A stretch of DNA of 64,000 bases from Pseudobacteriovorax antillogorgiicola (lineage in GTDB: Bacteria > Bdellovibrionota_B > Oligoflexia > Oligoflexales > RGVZ01): NCBI GenBank assembly GCA_945898195.1, contig CAMDHM010000011.1, positions 1-64,000 on the forward strand, in the 5' to 3' direction. Under the pieces are notes generated by a model, which was given only the letters and a program-made list of their open reading frames with translations, made no database searches and was not told the origin of the DNA. Position 1 is the stretch's first letter. Each line of letters begins with the position of its first letter. The position numbers and the translations under genes were made by a program. This document shows positions 30,404-41,116 of this stretch, piece after piece.

Positions 30404-33400
30404 TCATGGCACCCCGGAATATTTTTTGACCCACCAGTCATTATTTCCTGAGGCAGACACAGCTCCGTAGCCCCAGCCAACGGCATAAACATTATCAATA
30501 TCGTTGACACCCGCTGAGATCGAAATCGATTGAATGCGGTCGGCTCCATTACCCGTGCCATTGACCGTTTTATTCCAGTTTACGGTGTCCTCTGTGCAAG
30601 ATGAGGAAAACTTCCTGAGCCACCAATTTTCATTTGATCCGGTTTTATATCCGCCAACATAAATGTTGTCCATGCTGTCCAGGGCCACTGCAAATGCCTC
30701 TGATACTGCAGAGGCATCTGGGTGAATCGCACAAACGCTGGCAAATGAAGTGTTCATGACTTCAACCCATGGATCGGGTGTTGTGCCTGCATATTCAGAC
30801 GTCTTGCCCGCCACCACGAGTTGACCGCTCGAGTCCAATGCAATGCTATAGGCTTCATCGCTTGCGCCCCGACTGACCAGACTATGATTCAGCAAGGCGC
30901 AAGTGTTGAGGTTAAACTCACCAAGTGCCCAACCACGCGAGGTGACGCCAGCATCGGAATAACCTGCCACATAAATCCGGGAGGTCGCATTTCGAATCAC
31001 AAGAGCTCGGATCCGATCATCGGTACGTTGATTTTCAAGATCGGCGGTCTCTGCGCAGGACAGAACACCAGTCGAAGAATATTTAACAATTCGCCAATCG
31101 TCACCGGAACTAGACGTCACCGACCGCTTCGAGTGACCACCGACAACGACAGAGCCGTCAGATGCAATGGCAATAGAATACGCAATATCATCGTCATTTC
31201 GGCTTCCATTATACGTCTTATCCCAATTGGATATGTCTTCCACGCCGGTCGAAGAATATTTTTTGATGAACCAGTCGTTATTTGATCCGTTGTATTTTGA
31301 TCCGACGACAAAAACACTATCTAAAGCCCCAACCGCGACACCATAGGCAACGTAATTATTGGACCCATCCCCAATCGTGATATCAAGGCTGGCATCCTCG
31401 ATCCCATGCCGTGTGTAACGCTTTACCCTACCCCGCGTCACGCCGCTGGTGTCATACCCAACCACAACCAGTCGTCCCTGACCGTCCACTGCACTGGCCA
31501 ACGCTTGAGCGGCATTCGAACCATTGAATGTTACATTTTTGTTCCACATGTCTGTCCCTTCCGGTGCAGACCATGTCAGGCTACCCGTCGCCGCGCTGAC
31601 CTGTTGATTGCCTGCGAGGTCCGTTGCCTTAACGCTGACCGAATAGGTTGCCCCGTTCAGAAACATCGCATCATCCACCGGAAGGCTCCACGTCGTGGAG
31701 GTAGCAGATCCAACCAAATAGTTGGGACAAGCTGAACTAAAATCTGTCTTAGAATTATTCAGACAATTCCCGTTAAAGCCTTCCACCGAAACATTAACCC
31801 CACTGATACCAGCCGATGGAGACGCATCCGAAATCGTGCCCTCTAAATTTGTTGTGGATCCAGGTGTACTGGAAATGGAGAGAGACCCAATTGAAGTTAC
31901 GATTGCTTCGGGACTCGCAGTATCAACGAAGAAGGAGCTTGAAACACCGTATGCCGCAGGATTACCCGCAATATCTGTAACCTTAATGCAAACTTTCCAA
32001 AAACCGTCGCCTGTAATTGCTGCGGCATTAGAAAATGGTTTTACATCCGCACTGTCAAAGACGGCGGTAGCATTGCAGGTGGCTCCCCCCGTAATCACCG
32101 AATAGTACGTGGCGTCAGCACCAATTGAACTCGGATCCCCCACAATGGCCAATGGACTTGCCCGATCCGCAAAAGAAAGAAACCCATCGGCTGCCACACC
32201 CGCCAAAGACACGGAAACAAAACTGGCAGGCGTTGTATCAACAACAAAATTTGCGCTAGAGCCGTAGGCATCATTTCCCGCGGCATCCAAAAGTTTTACA
32301 CAGATCTTGAATGTCCCGTCGGTGGCAAAGGCGCCGTCATTGGCCAGTTGAACGGTCGACGCATAGGTTAGAGAATTGTTGCAAGTCGCCACCGAGGAAA
32401 CCGCGGCGTAGCTTGCCGTGGAACCGACTTCTGCGACAAGCGAGTCCGCAACGTTGGTGATCAGCGTACGCTCCGCCGCATTCAGGAAACCATCCGACGC
32501 GGCATTTGCTAAAGCAAGTGACGTAAACGACGGGCCAGCAGTATCGCGCACCATGCTTGGGCTTGCATGATACGCAACGTTACCAGCGGCATCTACAGCC
32601 CTTACACACACGACATAGGTGCCGTCAGAATTAAACGGCGAAATGCCAAATGCATTGGCCAAAGGAATTGACCCATTCCACCCCGACCCAGAGGAACAGG
32701 AGGCGGAGCTAAGGGCTAAAATGTAGGTTACCGTTGCCGACTCATTCAATGATGGCGTTGACAAAACGGCAGACGAACTCGAAAGATCGCTAACGCCAAG
32801 CCTGCCATCTGCCGCAACACCAGCAAGGGCAAGCGGCGCTGATAACCCTGGAAAAATTGTGTCGACAATAAAATTACCGGAAGCTCCATAGGTTATATTT
32901 CCCGCCGTATCGGATAATTTAACGCACACCTTCCATGTATTATCAGCGGTAATTCCTGCGTCATTTGCCAATGGTGCCGACAACGACCAACCATTGAGGG
33001 ACAGACATTCTGAGACCGCTAGCGCAACTTTATACTCGGTCGAATTCTGCCCAGACGCGGTCAATGTTCCCGTAATTCCACTTGTCGCAGAGCGTTCAGA
33101 TGCATTCACATATCCATCCAAGGCCGTGTTTGCCAAAACCAGTGCCGTAAAAATCGGCAGAGTCGTATCGAGCGTAAACGAACTAGTCGACCCGTACGTC
33201 AAATTGCCCGACGAATCGACCAATCGAACACACACCTTGTAGGACCCATCCCCACTAAAATCGGAACTATCAGACTTAGGCATTCCGCCAAAAGTTAGCG
33301 GTGTGCCACACGTTGTCGCACTGCCAACGAGCTTATAATCTTCCGTTACATAGCCACTCGCTACAAGACTTCCTGCTAGGTTTGTTCCAGAAGAAAACTC

Positions 33401-36400
33401 TGACCCAGAAAGGTAGCCATCCGCCGCGCCATTCACCAAGGCAATTGACGTGAAAATCGGTCCTGAAGTATCGACCGTGATATTGGCCGAACTATCGAAG
33501 GCAATATTTCCCGCACTATCTATCATTTTTACGCAAACCTTCCAGGTTCCATCTCCAGTTATTGCCGATGTAGTTGCCGATGGAATTGATGAGCCGAAGC
33601 CCACCGCTGCAGAGCACAATCCGGTCGAAACTGTGTACTCGATTGAGGCCACCTCAGTCACACTGGCAACGGCTACGACCGCATTGCCAGAGGTCCGATC
33701 AGCGGAATTCAAATAGCCATCGGCGGCGGGTACTTGAAGGGACAGAGCCGACGACAATGCGGGAGCCACCGTATCTCGAATGATTTCGGCTGATGCCCCA
33801 TAGGTCACATTCCCGCCAACATCTGCAAGTTTAACGCAGACCTTCCAGGCCCCATCGCCGCTAAATCCAAGGTCGTTGATCAAAGGAATTGAAATTCCGT
33901 ACCCAGTTGCGGATGAGCATGGGGCGGCATACAACGCAATCGCGTATTGCGTGGTGAAAGCGCCGCTACTGATGACGCTTCCAGCCACTGCCGCACTCGA
34001 AGCCTTCTCTCCGTCGTTGATGTAACCATCAAGCGCGGAATTAGCCAACGAAACTGAAGTGAATACTGGTCCAATCGTATCCAAAATAATTGTTGTGGAA
34101 GACGCATAGGCGACGTTCCCGGAGTTATCTTCAAGTCGAATACAGATAAAGTAGTTCTGGTCCGAGCCAAAATCAGCACTCACAGCCGTCGGAATGCTGC
34201 CCCCGAAGGATAAGGCAACGCCACAGGATGTTGACGAGGGCACAAGCTTATAGGCTGCAGCGAGCAGATCCGGGCTTGCCGACAATGGCCCTGCCATCGG
34301 CAACGCAGACGTCCTTTCGGCGTTGATAATATAGCCATCGGCAGCATCATTGATTAAAGGAAACGTGGTTAGTGCCGGAGCGGTGGTGTCCACGGAGACA
34401 CTGGTAGACGTTGCTCCATAGCCGACATTTCCTGCCAAATCAGTAATCTTGACACAAACTTTCCAGAGCCCGTCAGCGTTAACCGCGCCCGTATTAGCAC
34501 CCGGCAGTGACGCAGATACGAAAGACCCACCACTGCAAGGCGAGTTGGATAGCATCGTTAAATATTGAAAGGTTGAACTCTCACTGGCAACTGCAGCTGT
34601 CACAATGGCCGTACTTAATAGCCGCTCCGAGGAATTCAAATACCCATCTGAGGCAGGTCCGACCCAGGCAAGACCACTCGCTAACATCGGCCCAACGGTA
34701 TCACGCACCATCGATGGAGATGACCCGTAGCCTGTATTTCCAGCGGCGTCCACCATCTTGACGCAAACTTTCCACGATCCATCACCAGTAAATCCTGAAT
34801 CACTTGACCCGGGTCTCGTGGCCGAATATCCACTCTGCGCGGCACATGCAGTGCTAGTCGACGCAACCACATAGGTAATTGTCGCCGATTCGCTGGCCGT
34901 TGCAGAAGACGTCACAACATCCGAACCGACGCTTTCAAGGCTGTTGATGTAGCCATCCGCGGCATCATTTGCGAGAGAAATTGAGCTCAACGTTGGCGGC
35001 GATGTGTCGAGAGTCAAATTAGACGAGCTTGAAAACCCGACATTACCGGCATTATCTATGAGACGCATACAAATCACGTAGGTTCCGTCTGCAGTAAAAT
35101 CAGCACTATCCGCACCGGGAATTCCACCAGCAAAGCTTAAGGCCGATCCGCAAGTTGTGTTTGTTGGAATCAACTTATAGGTCGCCGCGGCAAGGTCGGA
35201 AGATCCAACCGGCACACTCCCCATCGCAGCAGTACTTGACGCGTGTTCGGCAGAGCTAATCACACCATCCGTCGCAGCGGCATTGGCAAAAGCCATGTTT
35301 GCTGACGGTGAAACGGTATCGACGGTTAAGTTGCTTGCGGACGATTCGTAGCCGATGTTTCCTGCGGAATCCGTAATTTCAACACAACCTTTATATGCAC
35401 CATCGCTGTTTAATAGCGCAGAATCCGCCAGCGGAATCGATGTCGACGTATAGGTCGCAGCAGAGCAGGCGCCGGAACTGGCGATGAGAAGGTATTTGTA
35501 CGACGATGACTCGCTACCAATGGCGGCAGTTAAAATTGGAACGGCTGCGAGCCTCTCCAAACCATTCAGGAAATTGTCCCAGGCAGACCCCGTCCAAGCA
35601 AGTCCGCCGGCCAACGTCGGCGCCACTGTATCTCTTGTGATCGTCGCGGATGAGGCATATGACGTGTTCCCGGCACTGTCCATCAGCCTAACACAAACCT
35701 TCCACGACCCATCTGCGGTCATTCCTGCATCGTTTATTTTTGGAATCGAGGAAACGTATCCGGAAGTCGCAGAACAAGTGGCTGATCCTGCCACAACAAC
35801 GTAATCGGTTGCCGTCGCGCCACCCGACGAAACGGAACCAATGAGATCATTCACGGCAGATTTTTCAACATTATTAATGAAGCTGTCTGACGCTTCATTT
35901 GCCAGGGTTATAGCGCCGATAAAAGTCGGACTCGTCGTATCAAAAACAATTGTGGGAGATACCGAAAAGCCAACGTTCCCTGCCGCATCCACAACCCTCA
36001 TGCATACCTTATAAGAACCGTCTAAGGTGAAATCACCACTGTTTGCTGCAGGTATCGATGATCCAAAAGTAATCGATGGGCCACACGACGTGCTAAGCAA
36101 GATTAACTTATAGCTGATGGCGGAGAGGGACTCATTACCGATCGGGGCCGAGACCAAAGCGAGGGCATTTGACGAAAACTCAGCGGCATTTATTAATCCC
36201 CCTGTAGCAGCGTTGATCAGGCTTGTCGTGGCTGTCGGGGGGGCTGTGTCCAGCACAAATGATGCTGACGAAACATAGGATTTATTTCCAGCTAGATCCG
36301 TCATTTCCGAGCAGATTTTATAGCTTCCATCCGCTCCAAAATCTGCGCTAACTCCCGAAGGAATCGTTCCGCCATATCCGCTAGCTATAGAGCATGATTC

Positions 36401-39400
36401 TGCCGCCGAAATCAAAATATACTGATAGGACGATGATTCGTTCGCCACAGGGGCCGTCGCGATTGCTGTGATATTGCTGCGTTCGGCGCTATTTATATAG
36501 CCATCGGTGCCATCGCCGGTCAACGAGAGGCCACTGACTAGAGTCGGGGCAGTCGTATCTCGAATAAAGTTTAGCGACGCGCCGTAGCCACTATTACCAG
36601 CCGGATCGACCATTTTCACACAAACTTTAAATGTCCCATCCGTTGCAAGTGCGCTGTCGGCCGTCGTGGGAATCCCACTGGCATATGGCGTAACGCTGCT
36701 GCAAGTTGCCGAAGATGAGGCGACGATATAGGTGATGGCCGACGTTTCTGAGGCGGTCGCCGCAGAAATCAAATTCCCCGTCTCAGCTTTTTCAGAATCG
36801 TTGATGTAGCCATTCGCCGCCTGATTGTCCAGGGTGGCACTGGTCAGCGAAGGGGCTGCCATATCAAGGGTAACATCTGGCGATGATATGTAACTTACAT
36901 TTTGCGCATGATCGAGCACCCTTGCGCAGATCACGTAAACACCATCCGTAACCATGGCCGCGCTGTTGGCGGCTGGGACCGCATCACCAAACCCGGTTAG
37001 CAATGCGCCACATGTCGTGGCCTTCGGAATTAACTTATAGGTAAACGATTCAATGTCGGCATCGCCGAGCGGTGGATCCGACATACCCAGAGAATTCGAA
37101 ATATGTTCTGCGGCACTAATTAGCCCATTCGCCGCCGCGGCATTCACCAAAGTCATGGTCGCCGCGGGGGCAAGTGTGTCACGCGTTACATTGGCAGATG
37201 ATGTGGCATAGGTCGTATTTCCCGCAGTGTCGGTCATCACCGCGCAGGCCTTATAAGAGCCATCCGCACTAAATGCAGCGTGGCTTGCCGATGGCGGCAA
37301 AGCATTGTAGGTCAAAATGGCATTACAGGTCCCAGCCGCAGCCACGATAGAATAGGCAATGTCCGCTGTCTCGTCTGGCACTCCAGCCGTCACCAGCGCG
37401 GTCGATCCATTTTTCTCGGCGTCGTTGACATATAAATTGGTGGCGTCACCCGTCCAAACCAAACCGGCCGATATTGCAGGAAATCTCGTATCTCGAATAA
37501 AGTTTAGCGACGCGCCGTAGCCAATATTACCAGCCGGATCAACCATTTTCACACAAACTTTAAATGTGCCGTCCGTTGCAAGTGCGCTGTCGGCCGTCGT
37601 GGGAATCCCACTGGCATATGGCGTAACGCTGCTGCAAGTTGCCGAAGATGAGGCGACGACATAGGTGATGGCCGACGTTTCTGAGCCGGTTGCCGCAGAA
37701 ATCAAATTCCCCGTCTCAGCTTTTTCAGAATCGTTGATGTAGCCATTCGCCGCCTGATTGTCCAGGGTGGCACTGGTCAGCGAAGGGGCTGCCATATCAA
37801 GGGTAATATCTGGCGATGATATGTAACTTACATTTTGCGCATGATCGAGCACCCTGGCGCAGATCACGTAAACACCATCCGTAACCATGGCCGCGCTGTT
37901 GGCGGCTGGGACCGCATCACCAAACCCAGTTAGCATTGCGCCACACGTCGTGGCCTTCGGAATTAACTTATAAGTGAACGATTCAATGTCGGCATCGCCG
38001 AGCGGTGGATCCGACATACCCAGAGAATTCGAAATATGTTCTGCGGCACTAATTAGCCCATTCGCCGCCGCGGCATTCACTAAAGTGATGGTCGCGGTCG
38101 GTGGAACGGTATCGACCGTTAAGTTACTTGCCGAGGACCAATAGCCGATGTTTCCAGCGGAATCAGTAATTTCAGCACAACCTTTATAGGAACCATCACT
38201 CGTAATGTTCGCCGTATTTGCGTTCGGAACCGATGTGTTGATGTAGGTTGAAGCAGAACAAACCGCTGCCGACGGGATCAGTAGATAACGAAAGTTTGAA
38301 GCTTCGTTAGCAACAGCAACCGTTAGAATCGAGGCAGAACCAGACCTATCCATAAGGTTCAAATAGCCATCGGCCGCTGAACCAAACCATACGAGGCCAC
38401 TCACGTAATTGGGTTCTACCGTGTCGCGAACAACAACGGCTGACATCGCGTAGCCAACATTCCCTAAGGTGTCCGTCATTTTTGCGCAGACCTTGTAAGA
38501 TCCATCAGTGGCAAGAACAGGATCTGAAATTGCGACCCGATGCCCAACGTAGGACGACACTGAAATGCAGTCTGATGCTGATGTTGCTGCGGCATAGGAC
38601 ACATTAGACGTCGGTTCATTTGGAGCAACGACAGCGCTCAATTCAAGAAGCGAATCTTTATCAGATCTTTTAATGAACCCGCCGACCGCTTCGTTTGCCA
38701 ACGTAAACTGCGGAGCCGTCGGAGCGGTGACATCAACGATAAAATCTGCAGAATAATCAAATGCTATGTTACCAGCTTGATCCATCGCCTTGACGCAGAT
38801 CTTATAGGACCCGTCGGCCGAGAACGAACCTGATTTGACCAGCTCACCGACGGCACCCAAGTAGGTTTCCATCGAACAGTCCGTCACGGAGGGGACTCCT
38901 TTATAGTAGAGTGCGGAAGCACCCGTCACACTCGCTGGGCCATGAACCACGCTATTGGCAGTCCGAAGCGCGATATTTATCCCGCCGCTAGGCCCTCGAA
39001 CCCCTGAAACAATTAATGGAACAGCATTGATCGTCGGAGGAATATTGTCGACGACCCAAAAAAAATCAGTCGGGATTAACTGCTCGTTGGTTGCTGATAT
39101 TTTCCCAAGCACACACAATCTATGTGTGCCATCAGGAAAAGAAGACCCACTTAAGGTTGACGCAATAGAAGTCCACGAAGACGGAAATATTGCGCCGCCA
39201 CAATTCGCGCTCAACGTGATGACATATTTGTACTCGGTAACGCCATCACCACCAACTGTGACAGAAATATTTCTATTTTTTGTGTAGGCTCCGGGCGTAT
39301 TTGCCAGAACTGCCACCGCACGTTTTGGTGTTGTTACCGTGGTCATCGCTCCTGGCCCGGAATATGTCGGCGGAGATTTTGAATCCGCAGCACAAACGCG

Positions 39401-40369
39401 AATCGCATAGGTTTTATTTTCATCAAGCGCACTTAGTTGCGTGGTGTATTCGTAAAGCGTATTTCCAATTGAGTCGGTCGTTGGGGTCGCTGATGTTTCC
39501 GTCGCGGTGGCATCAAATGTCGACCCACAAAGCGGTGTCGTTGGACCGACGCCGTACGCGACCGAGAAGCCGTAGTTGGATATTTTTTGGGCACGCCAGG
39601 TGACCGTCGCCCTATCGGGGTAGACCGCGTCCGCGGCAACCGAATCTGGGTCAACCGGAGGCGGAGTGTAGGTTGCATAGCCTGCCGGATTGCCGTTACT
39701 AGCCAAAGCCATAACGACACCAACATCCCCAGATCGAACCCTGAATGACGCCACAAGATTTCCATCACCATTCGTGCTGGCGCTTGCACCCATCTGACTC
39801 AAACGAAGAAAATGCTTTACCGGAACAGTTGCTCCAGATTCCCTAGCCTCCCCATAGTCCACAAGGAGTATGACCGCCTTGTAGATTGAAGCCAGCTTGG
39901 CACCCGTGACTCTAAATTCAAAATCTCGTGCTGCTGCCGTCCGCTCTAAAATTGCCTTTGTATCCGTAACGCGGAGGCGAATTGGCAGGCTGAGAAGCTT
40001 TAACGACGGCGAGTCAGTGATTTCGCCGGCAAGGTCCGTGAGAAGGGCCTGATAATTTTCTTGAAACGTACCGGAACGAATCGTCACTGATGTCGTTGCA
40101 AGCTCAATGGTGAAGTCTTCGCCTGATTTCCCCTCAGCCAATCTCGACAGTCGTCCCAAAGGAGCTTCCCCGGTTGTTCCGCCCGCCGTTGAGCCTCCAG
40201 TGGCTCCAGTGGCTCCAGGATGACCATAGCTGGACGTGGATGGGGCGCCGTCTCCCGAACTTCCGGATCCGCCACAGGCATTTAAAATTAAAAGAACAAA
40301 AAAAACCAAACCGGCAACGATCGCCTGGTTGGCGTGCAAAAACGCAGGTTTTTGACCATGCCTATTCAT
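30404..40369 (-). CDS. Giant repetitive lipoprotein with Ig-like tandem repeats and a delta-60-like C-terminal domain
   Basis: 3321 aa; lipobox LILNAC-GG; about 23 units starting DT.xP and containing D.AGN; C-terminal GQLVVAGKTSEYAG...SIALDSSGQ-type repeats. Confidence 0.92.
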   Translation of the reverse strand: MNRHGQKPAFLHANQAIVAGLVFFVLLILNACGGSGSSGDGAPSTSSYGHPGATGATGGSTAGGTTGEAPLGRLSRLAEGKSGEDFTIELATTSVTIRSGTFQENYQALLTDLAGEITDSPSLKLLSLPIRLRVTDTKAILERTAAARDFEFRVTGAKLASIYKAVILLVDYGEARESGATVPVKHFLRLSQMGASASTNGDGNLVASFRVRSGDVGVVMALASNGNPAGYATYTPPPVDPDSVAADAVYPDRATVTWRAQKISNYGFSVAYGVGPTTPLCGSTFDATATETSATPTTDSIGNTLYEYTTQLSALDENKTYAIRVCAADSKSPPTYSGPGAMTTVTTPKRAVAVLANTPGAYTKNRNISVTVGGDGVTEYKYVITLSANCGGAIFPSSWTSIASTLSGSSFPDGTHRLCVLGKISATNEQLIPTDFFWVVDNIPPTINAVPLIVSGVRGPSGGINIALRTANSVVHGPASVTGASALYYKGVPSVTDCSMETYLGAVGELVKSGSFSADGSYKICVKAMDQAGNIAFDYSADFIVDVTAPTAPQFTLANEAVGGFIKRSDKDSLLELSAVVAPNEPTSNVSYAAATSASDCISVSSYVGHRVAISDPVLATDGSYKVCAKMTDTLGNVGYAMSAVVVRDTVEPNYVSGLVWFGSAADGYLNLMDRSGSASILTVAVANEASNFRYLLIPSAAVCSASTYINTSVPNANTANITSDGSYKGCAEITDSAGNIGYWSSASNLTVDTVPPTATITLVNAAAANGLISAAEHISNSLGMSDPPLGDADIESFTYKLIPKATTCGAMLTGFGDAVPAANSAAMVTDGVYVICARVLDHAQNVSYISSPDITLDMAAPSLTSATLDNQAANGYINDSEKAETGNLISAATGSETSAITYVVASSSATCSSVTPYASGIPTTADSALATDGTFKVCVKMVDPAGNIGYGASLNFIRDTRFPAISAGLVWTGDATNLYVNDAEKNGSTALVTAGVPDETADIAYSIVAAAGTCNAILTYNALPPSASHAAFSADGSYKACAVMTDTAGNTTYATSSANVTRDTLAPAATMTLVNAAAANGLISAAEHISNSLGMSDPPLGDADIESFTYKLIPKATTCGALLTGFGDAVPAANSAAMVTDGVYVICARVLDHAQNVSYISSPDVTLDMAAPSLTSATLDNQAANGYINDSEKAETGNLISAATASETSAITYIVASSSATCSSVTPYASGIPTTADSALATDGTFKVCVKMVDPAGNSGYGASLNFIRDTTAPTLVSGLSLTGDGTDGYINSAERSNITAIATAPVANESSSYQYILISAAESCSIASGYGGTIPSGVSADFGADGSYKICSEMTDLAGNKSYVSSASFVLDTAPPTATTSLINAATGGLINAAEFSSNALALVSAPIGNESLSAISYKLILLSTSCGPSITFGSSIPAANSGDFTLDGSYKVCMRVVDAAGNVGFSVSPTIVFDTTSPTFIGAITLANEASDSFINNVEKSAVNDLIGSVSSGGATATDYVVVAGSATCSATSGYVSSIPKINDAGMTADGSWKVCVRLMDSAGNTSYASSATITRDTVAPTLAGGLAWTGSAWDNFLNGLERLAAVPILTAAIGSESSSYKYLLIASSGACSAATYTSTSIPLADSALLNSDGAYKGCVEITDSAGNIGYESSASNLTVDTVSPSANMAFANAAATDGVISSAEHASSTAAMGSVPVGSSDLAAATYKLIPTNTTCGSALSFAGGIPGADSADFTADGTYVICMRLIDNAGNVGFSSSSNLTLDTSPPTLSSISLANDAADGYINSLESVGSDVVTSSATASESATITYVVASTSTACAAQSGYSATRPGSSDSGFTGDGSWKVCVKMVDAAGNTGYGSSPSMVRDTVGPMLASGLAWVGPASDGYLNSSERLLSTAIVTAAVASESSTFQYLTMLSNSPCSGGSFVSASLPGANTGAVNADGLWKVCVKITDLAGNVGYGATSTSVSVDTTAPALTTFPLINDAADGYIINAERTSALPMAGPLSASPDLLAAAYKLVPSSTSCGVALSFGGSIPTAVSADFGSDQNYFICIRLEDNSGNVAYASSTTIILDTIGPVFTSVSLANSALDGYINDGEKASSAAVAGSVISSGAFTTQYAIALYAAPCSSATGYGISIPLINDLGFSGDGAWKVCVKLADVGGNVTYGASAEIIRDTVAPALSSALSLQVPAADGYLNSADRTSGNAVVAVASVTEVASIEYTVSTGLCSAAVGFGSSIPSATTSAITGDGTWKVCVKMIDSAGNIAFDSSANITVDTSGPIFTSIALVNGAADGYLSGSEFSSGTNLAGSLVASGYVTEDYKLVGSATTCGTPLTFGGMPKSDSSDFSGDGSYKVCVRLVDSSGNLTYGSTSSFTLDTTLPIFTALVLANTALDGYVNASERSATSGITGTLTASGQNSTEYKVALAVSECLSLNGWSLSAPLANDAGITADNTWKVCVKLSDTAGNITYGASGNFIVDTIFPGLSAPLALAGVAADGRLGVSDLSSSSAVLSTPSLNESATVTYILALSSASCSSGSGWNGSIPLANAFGISPFNSDGTYVVCVRAVDAAGNVAYHASPSMVRDTAGPSFTSLALANAASDGFLNAAERTLITNVADSLVAEVGSTASYAAVSSVATCNNSLTYASTVQLANDGAFATDGTFKICVKLLDAAGNDAYGSSANFVVDTTPASFVSVSLAGVAADGFLSFADRASPLAIVGDPSSIGADATYYSVITGGATCNATAVFDSADVKPFSNAAAITGDGFWKVCIKVTDIAGNPAAYGVSSSFFVDTASPEAIVTSIGSLSISSTPGSTTNLEGTISDASPSAGISGVNVSVEGFNGNCLNNSKTDFSSACPNYLVGSATSTTWSLPVDDAMFLNGATYSVSVKATDLAGNQQVSAATGSLTWSAPEGTDMWNKNVTFNGSNAAQALASAVDGQGRLVVVGYDTSGVTRGRVKRYTRHGIEDASLDITIGDGSNNYVAYGVAVGALDSVFVVGSKYNGSNNDWFIKKYSSTGVEDISNWDKTYNGSRNDDDIAYSIAIASDGSVVVGGHSKRSVTSSSGDDWRIVKYSSTGVLSCAETADLENQRTDDRIRALVIRNATSRIYVAGYSDAGVTSRGWALGEFNLNTCALLNHSLVSRGASDEAYSIALDSSGQLVVAGKTSEYAGTTPDPWVEVMNTSFASVCAIHPDASAVSEAFAVALDSMDNIYVGGYKTGSNENWWLRKFSSSCTEDTVNWNKTVNGTGNGADRIQSISISAGVNDIDNVYAVGWGYGAVSASGNNDWWVKKYSGVP
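36554..37165 (-). repeat. Recently duplicated segment, copy 1 (partner 37487-38098)
   Basis: About 16 differences over ~612 bp by eye; offset exactly 933 bp = 311 codons. Confidence 0.9.
37487..38098 (-). repeat. Recently duplicated segment, copy 2 (partner 36554-37165)
   Basis: See copy 1. Confidence 0.9.
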
Positions 40370-40496
40370 ACCTTAAGGGGATCGGTCAAACGTTGGATTT
40401 ATTTACCAATAAAGTGAAATGGAGAATCACCGATAAACTTTTTGAGGGGTAGCCAAGGGTAAGTTTTAAAAAAGACCTTTGAGAGCAGGATGAATA

Positions 40497-41090
40497 ATGA
40501 CTAACAACTCGACAATTCTCCACAACACCCCAAAACAATTGCTATTTTTGTTCTTACTGGCCCCATGCATTGGCTTTTTAAGCACAAGCTGCAGTACGTC
40601 TCTGACAACAGACACAAAATTGCGAATCAGAATTCTTGGATCTCTGAGCCAACCCACCGGCGCCACCGGAACACAATCCCCAATGGCCCAAGTTTACTTA
40701 TTCAACAATATTTCCCTCCACCCCGCTGACGGTACCGATGCGATAGATATGTACACGGGAGATCCCTTGGAAATGCGGATCGTTTCCCGCCCACAAGAAG
40801 TTTGGTCCACCACCGACCTCTCTGCCCACGAAGGTGTAGCCTTCAGTGCCGCCACCGTTAAATTCGATCCGACCGTCGTGGTTGTGGACCAAGGCGGCGA
40901 TAATCATGACATCACCCTCGACACGGGAGATCTTGCCATGAGCCAACCATTTACCCTTACCGCTGGCGAGGAAACCGTGATCACCGTCCGCGCCAGTTGG
41001 GGTAGGACGATCACCCCAGTGACCGACACAAATCTGGAGACGACTGTTTCTGCCCCTTCATTTACGCTATTCTTGGGCGACACGAATTAG
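40497..41090 (+). CDS. Small hypothetical lipoprotein
   Basis: 197 aa; lipobox-like FLSTSC; divergent from the giant lipoprotein gene. Confidence 0.7.
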   Translation: MTNNSTILHNTPKQLLFLFLLAPCIGFLSTSCSTSLTTDTKLRIRILGSLSQPTGATGTQSPMAQVYLFNNISLHPADGTDAIDMYTGDPLEMRIVSRPQEVWSTTDLSAHEGVAFSAATVKFDPTVVVVDQGGDNHDITLDTGDLAMSQPFTLTAGEETVITVRASWGRTITPVTDTNLETTVSAPSFTLFLGDTN

Positions 41091-41116
41091 ACTCGCACCC
41101 CTTTAGGCGTCGGAAA

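Larger units (their letters stand above)
31920..39052 (-). repeat. Tandem array of about 23 units of ~310 bp (~103 aa) with a three-unit higher-order period
   Basis: Unit boundaries read from DT.xP starts in the translation; boundaries approximate. Confidence 0.85.

Noticed and set aside
31920-39052. Short recurring DNA words in the giant gene could look like a CRISPR-type array
   Set aside because: They lie in a continuous reading frame with a ~310-bp protein-domain period and no short unique spacers.
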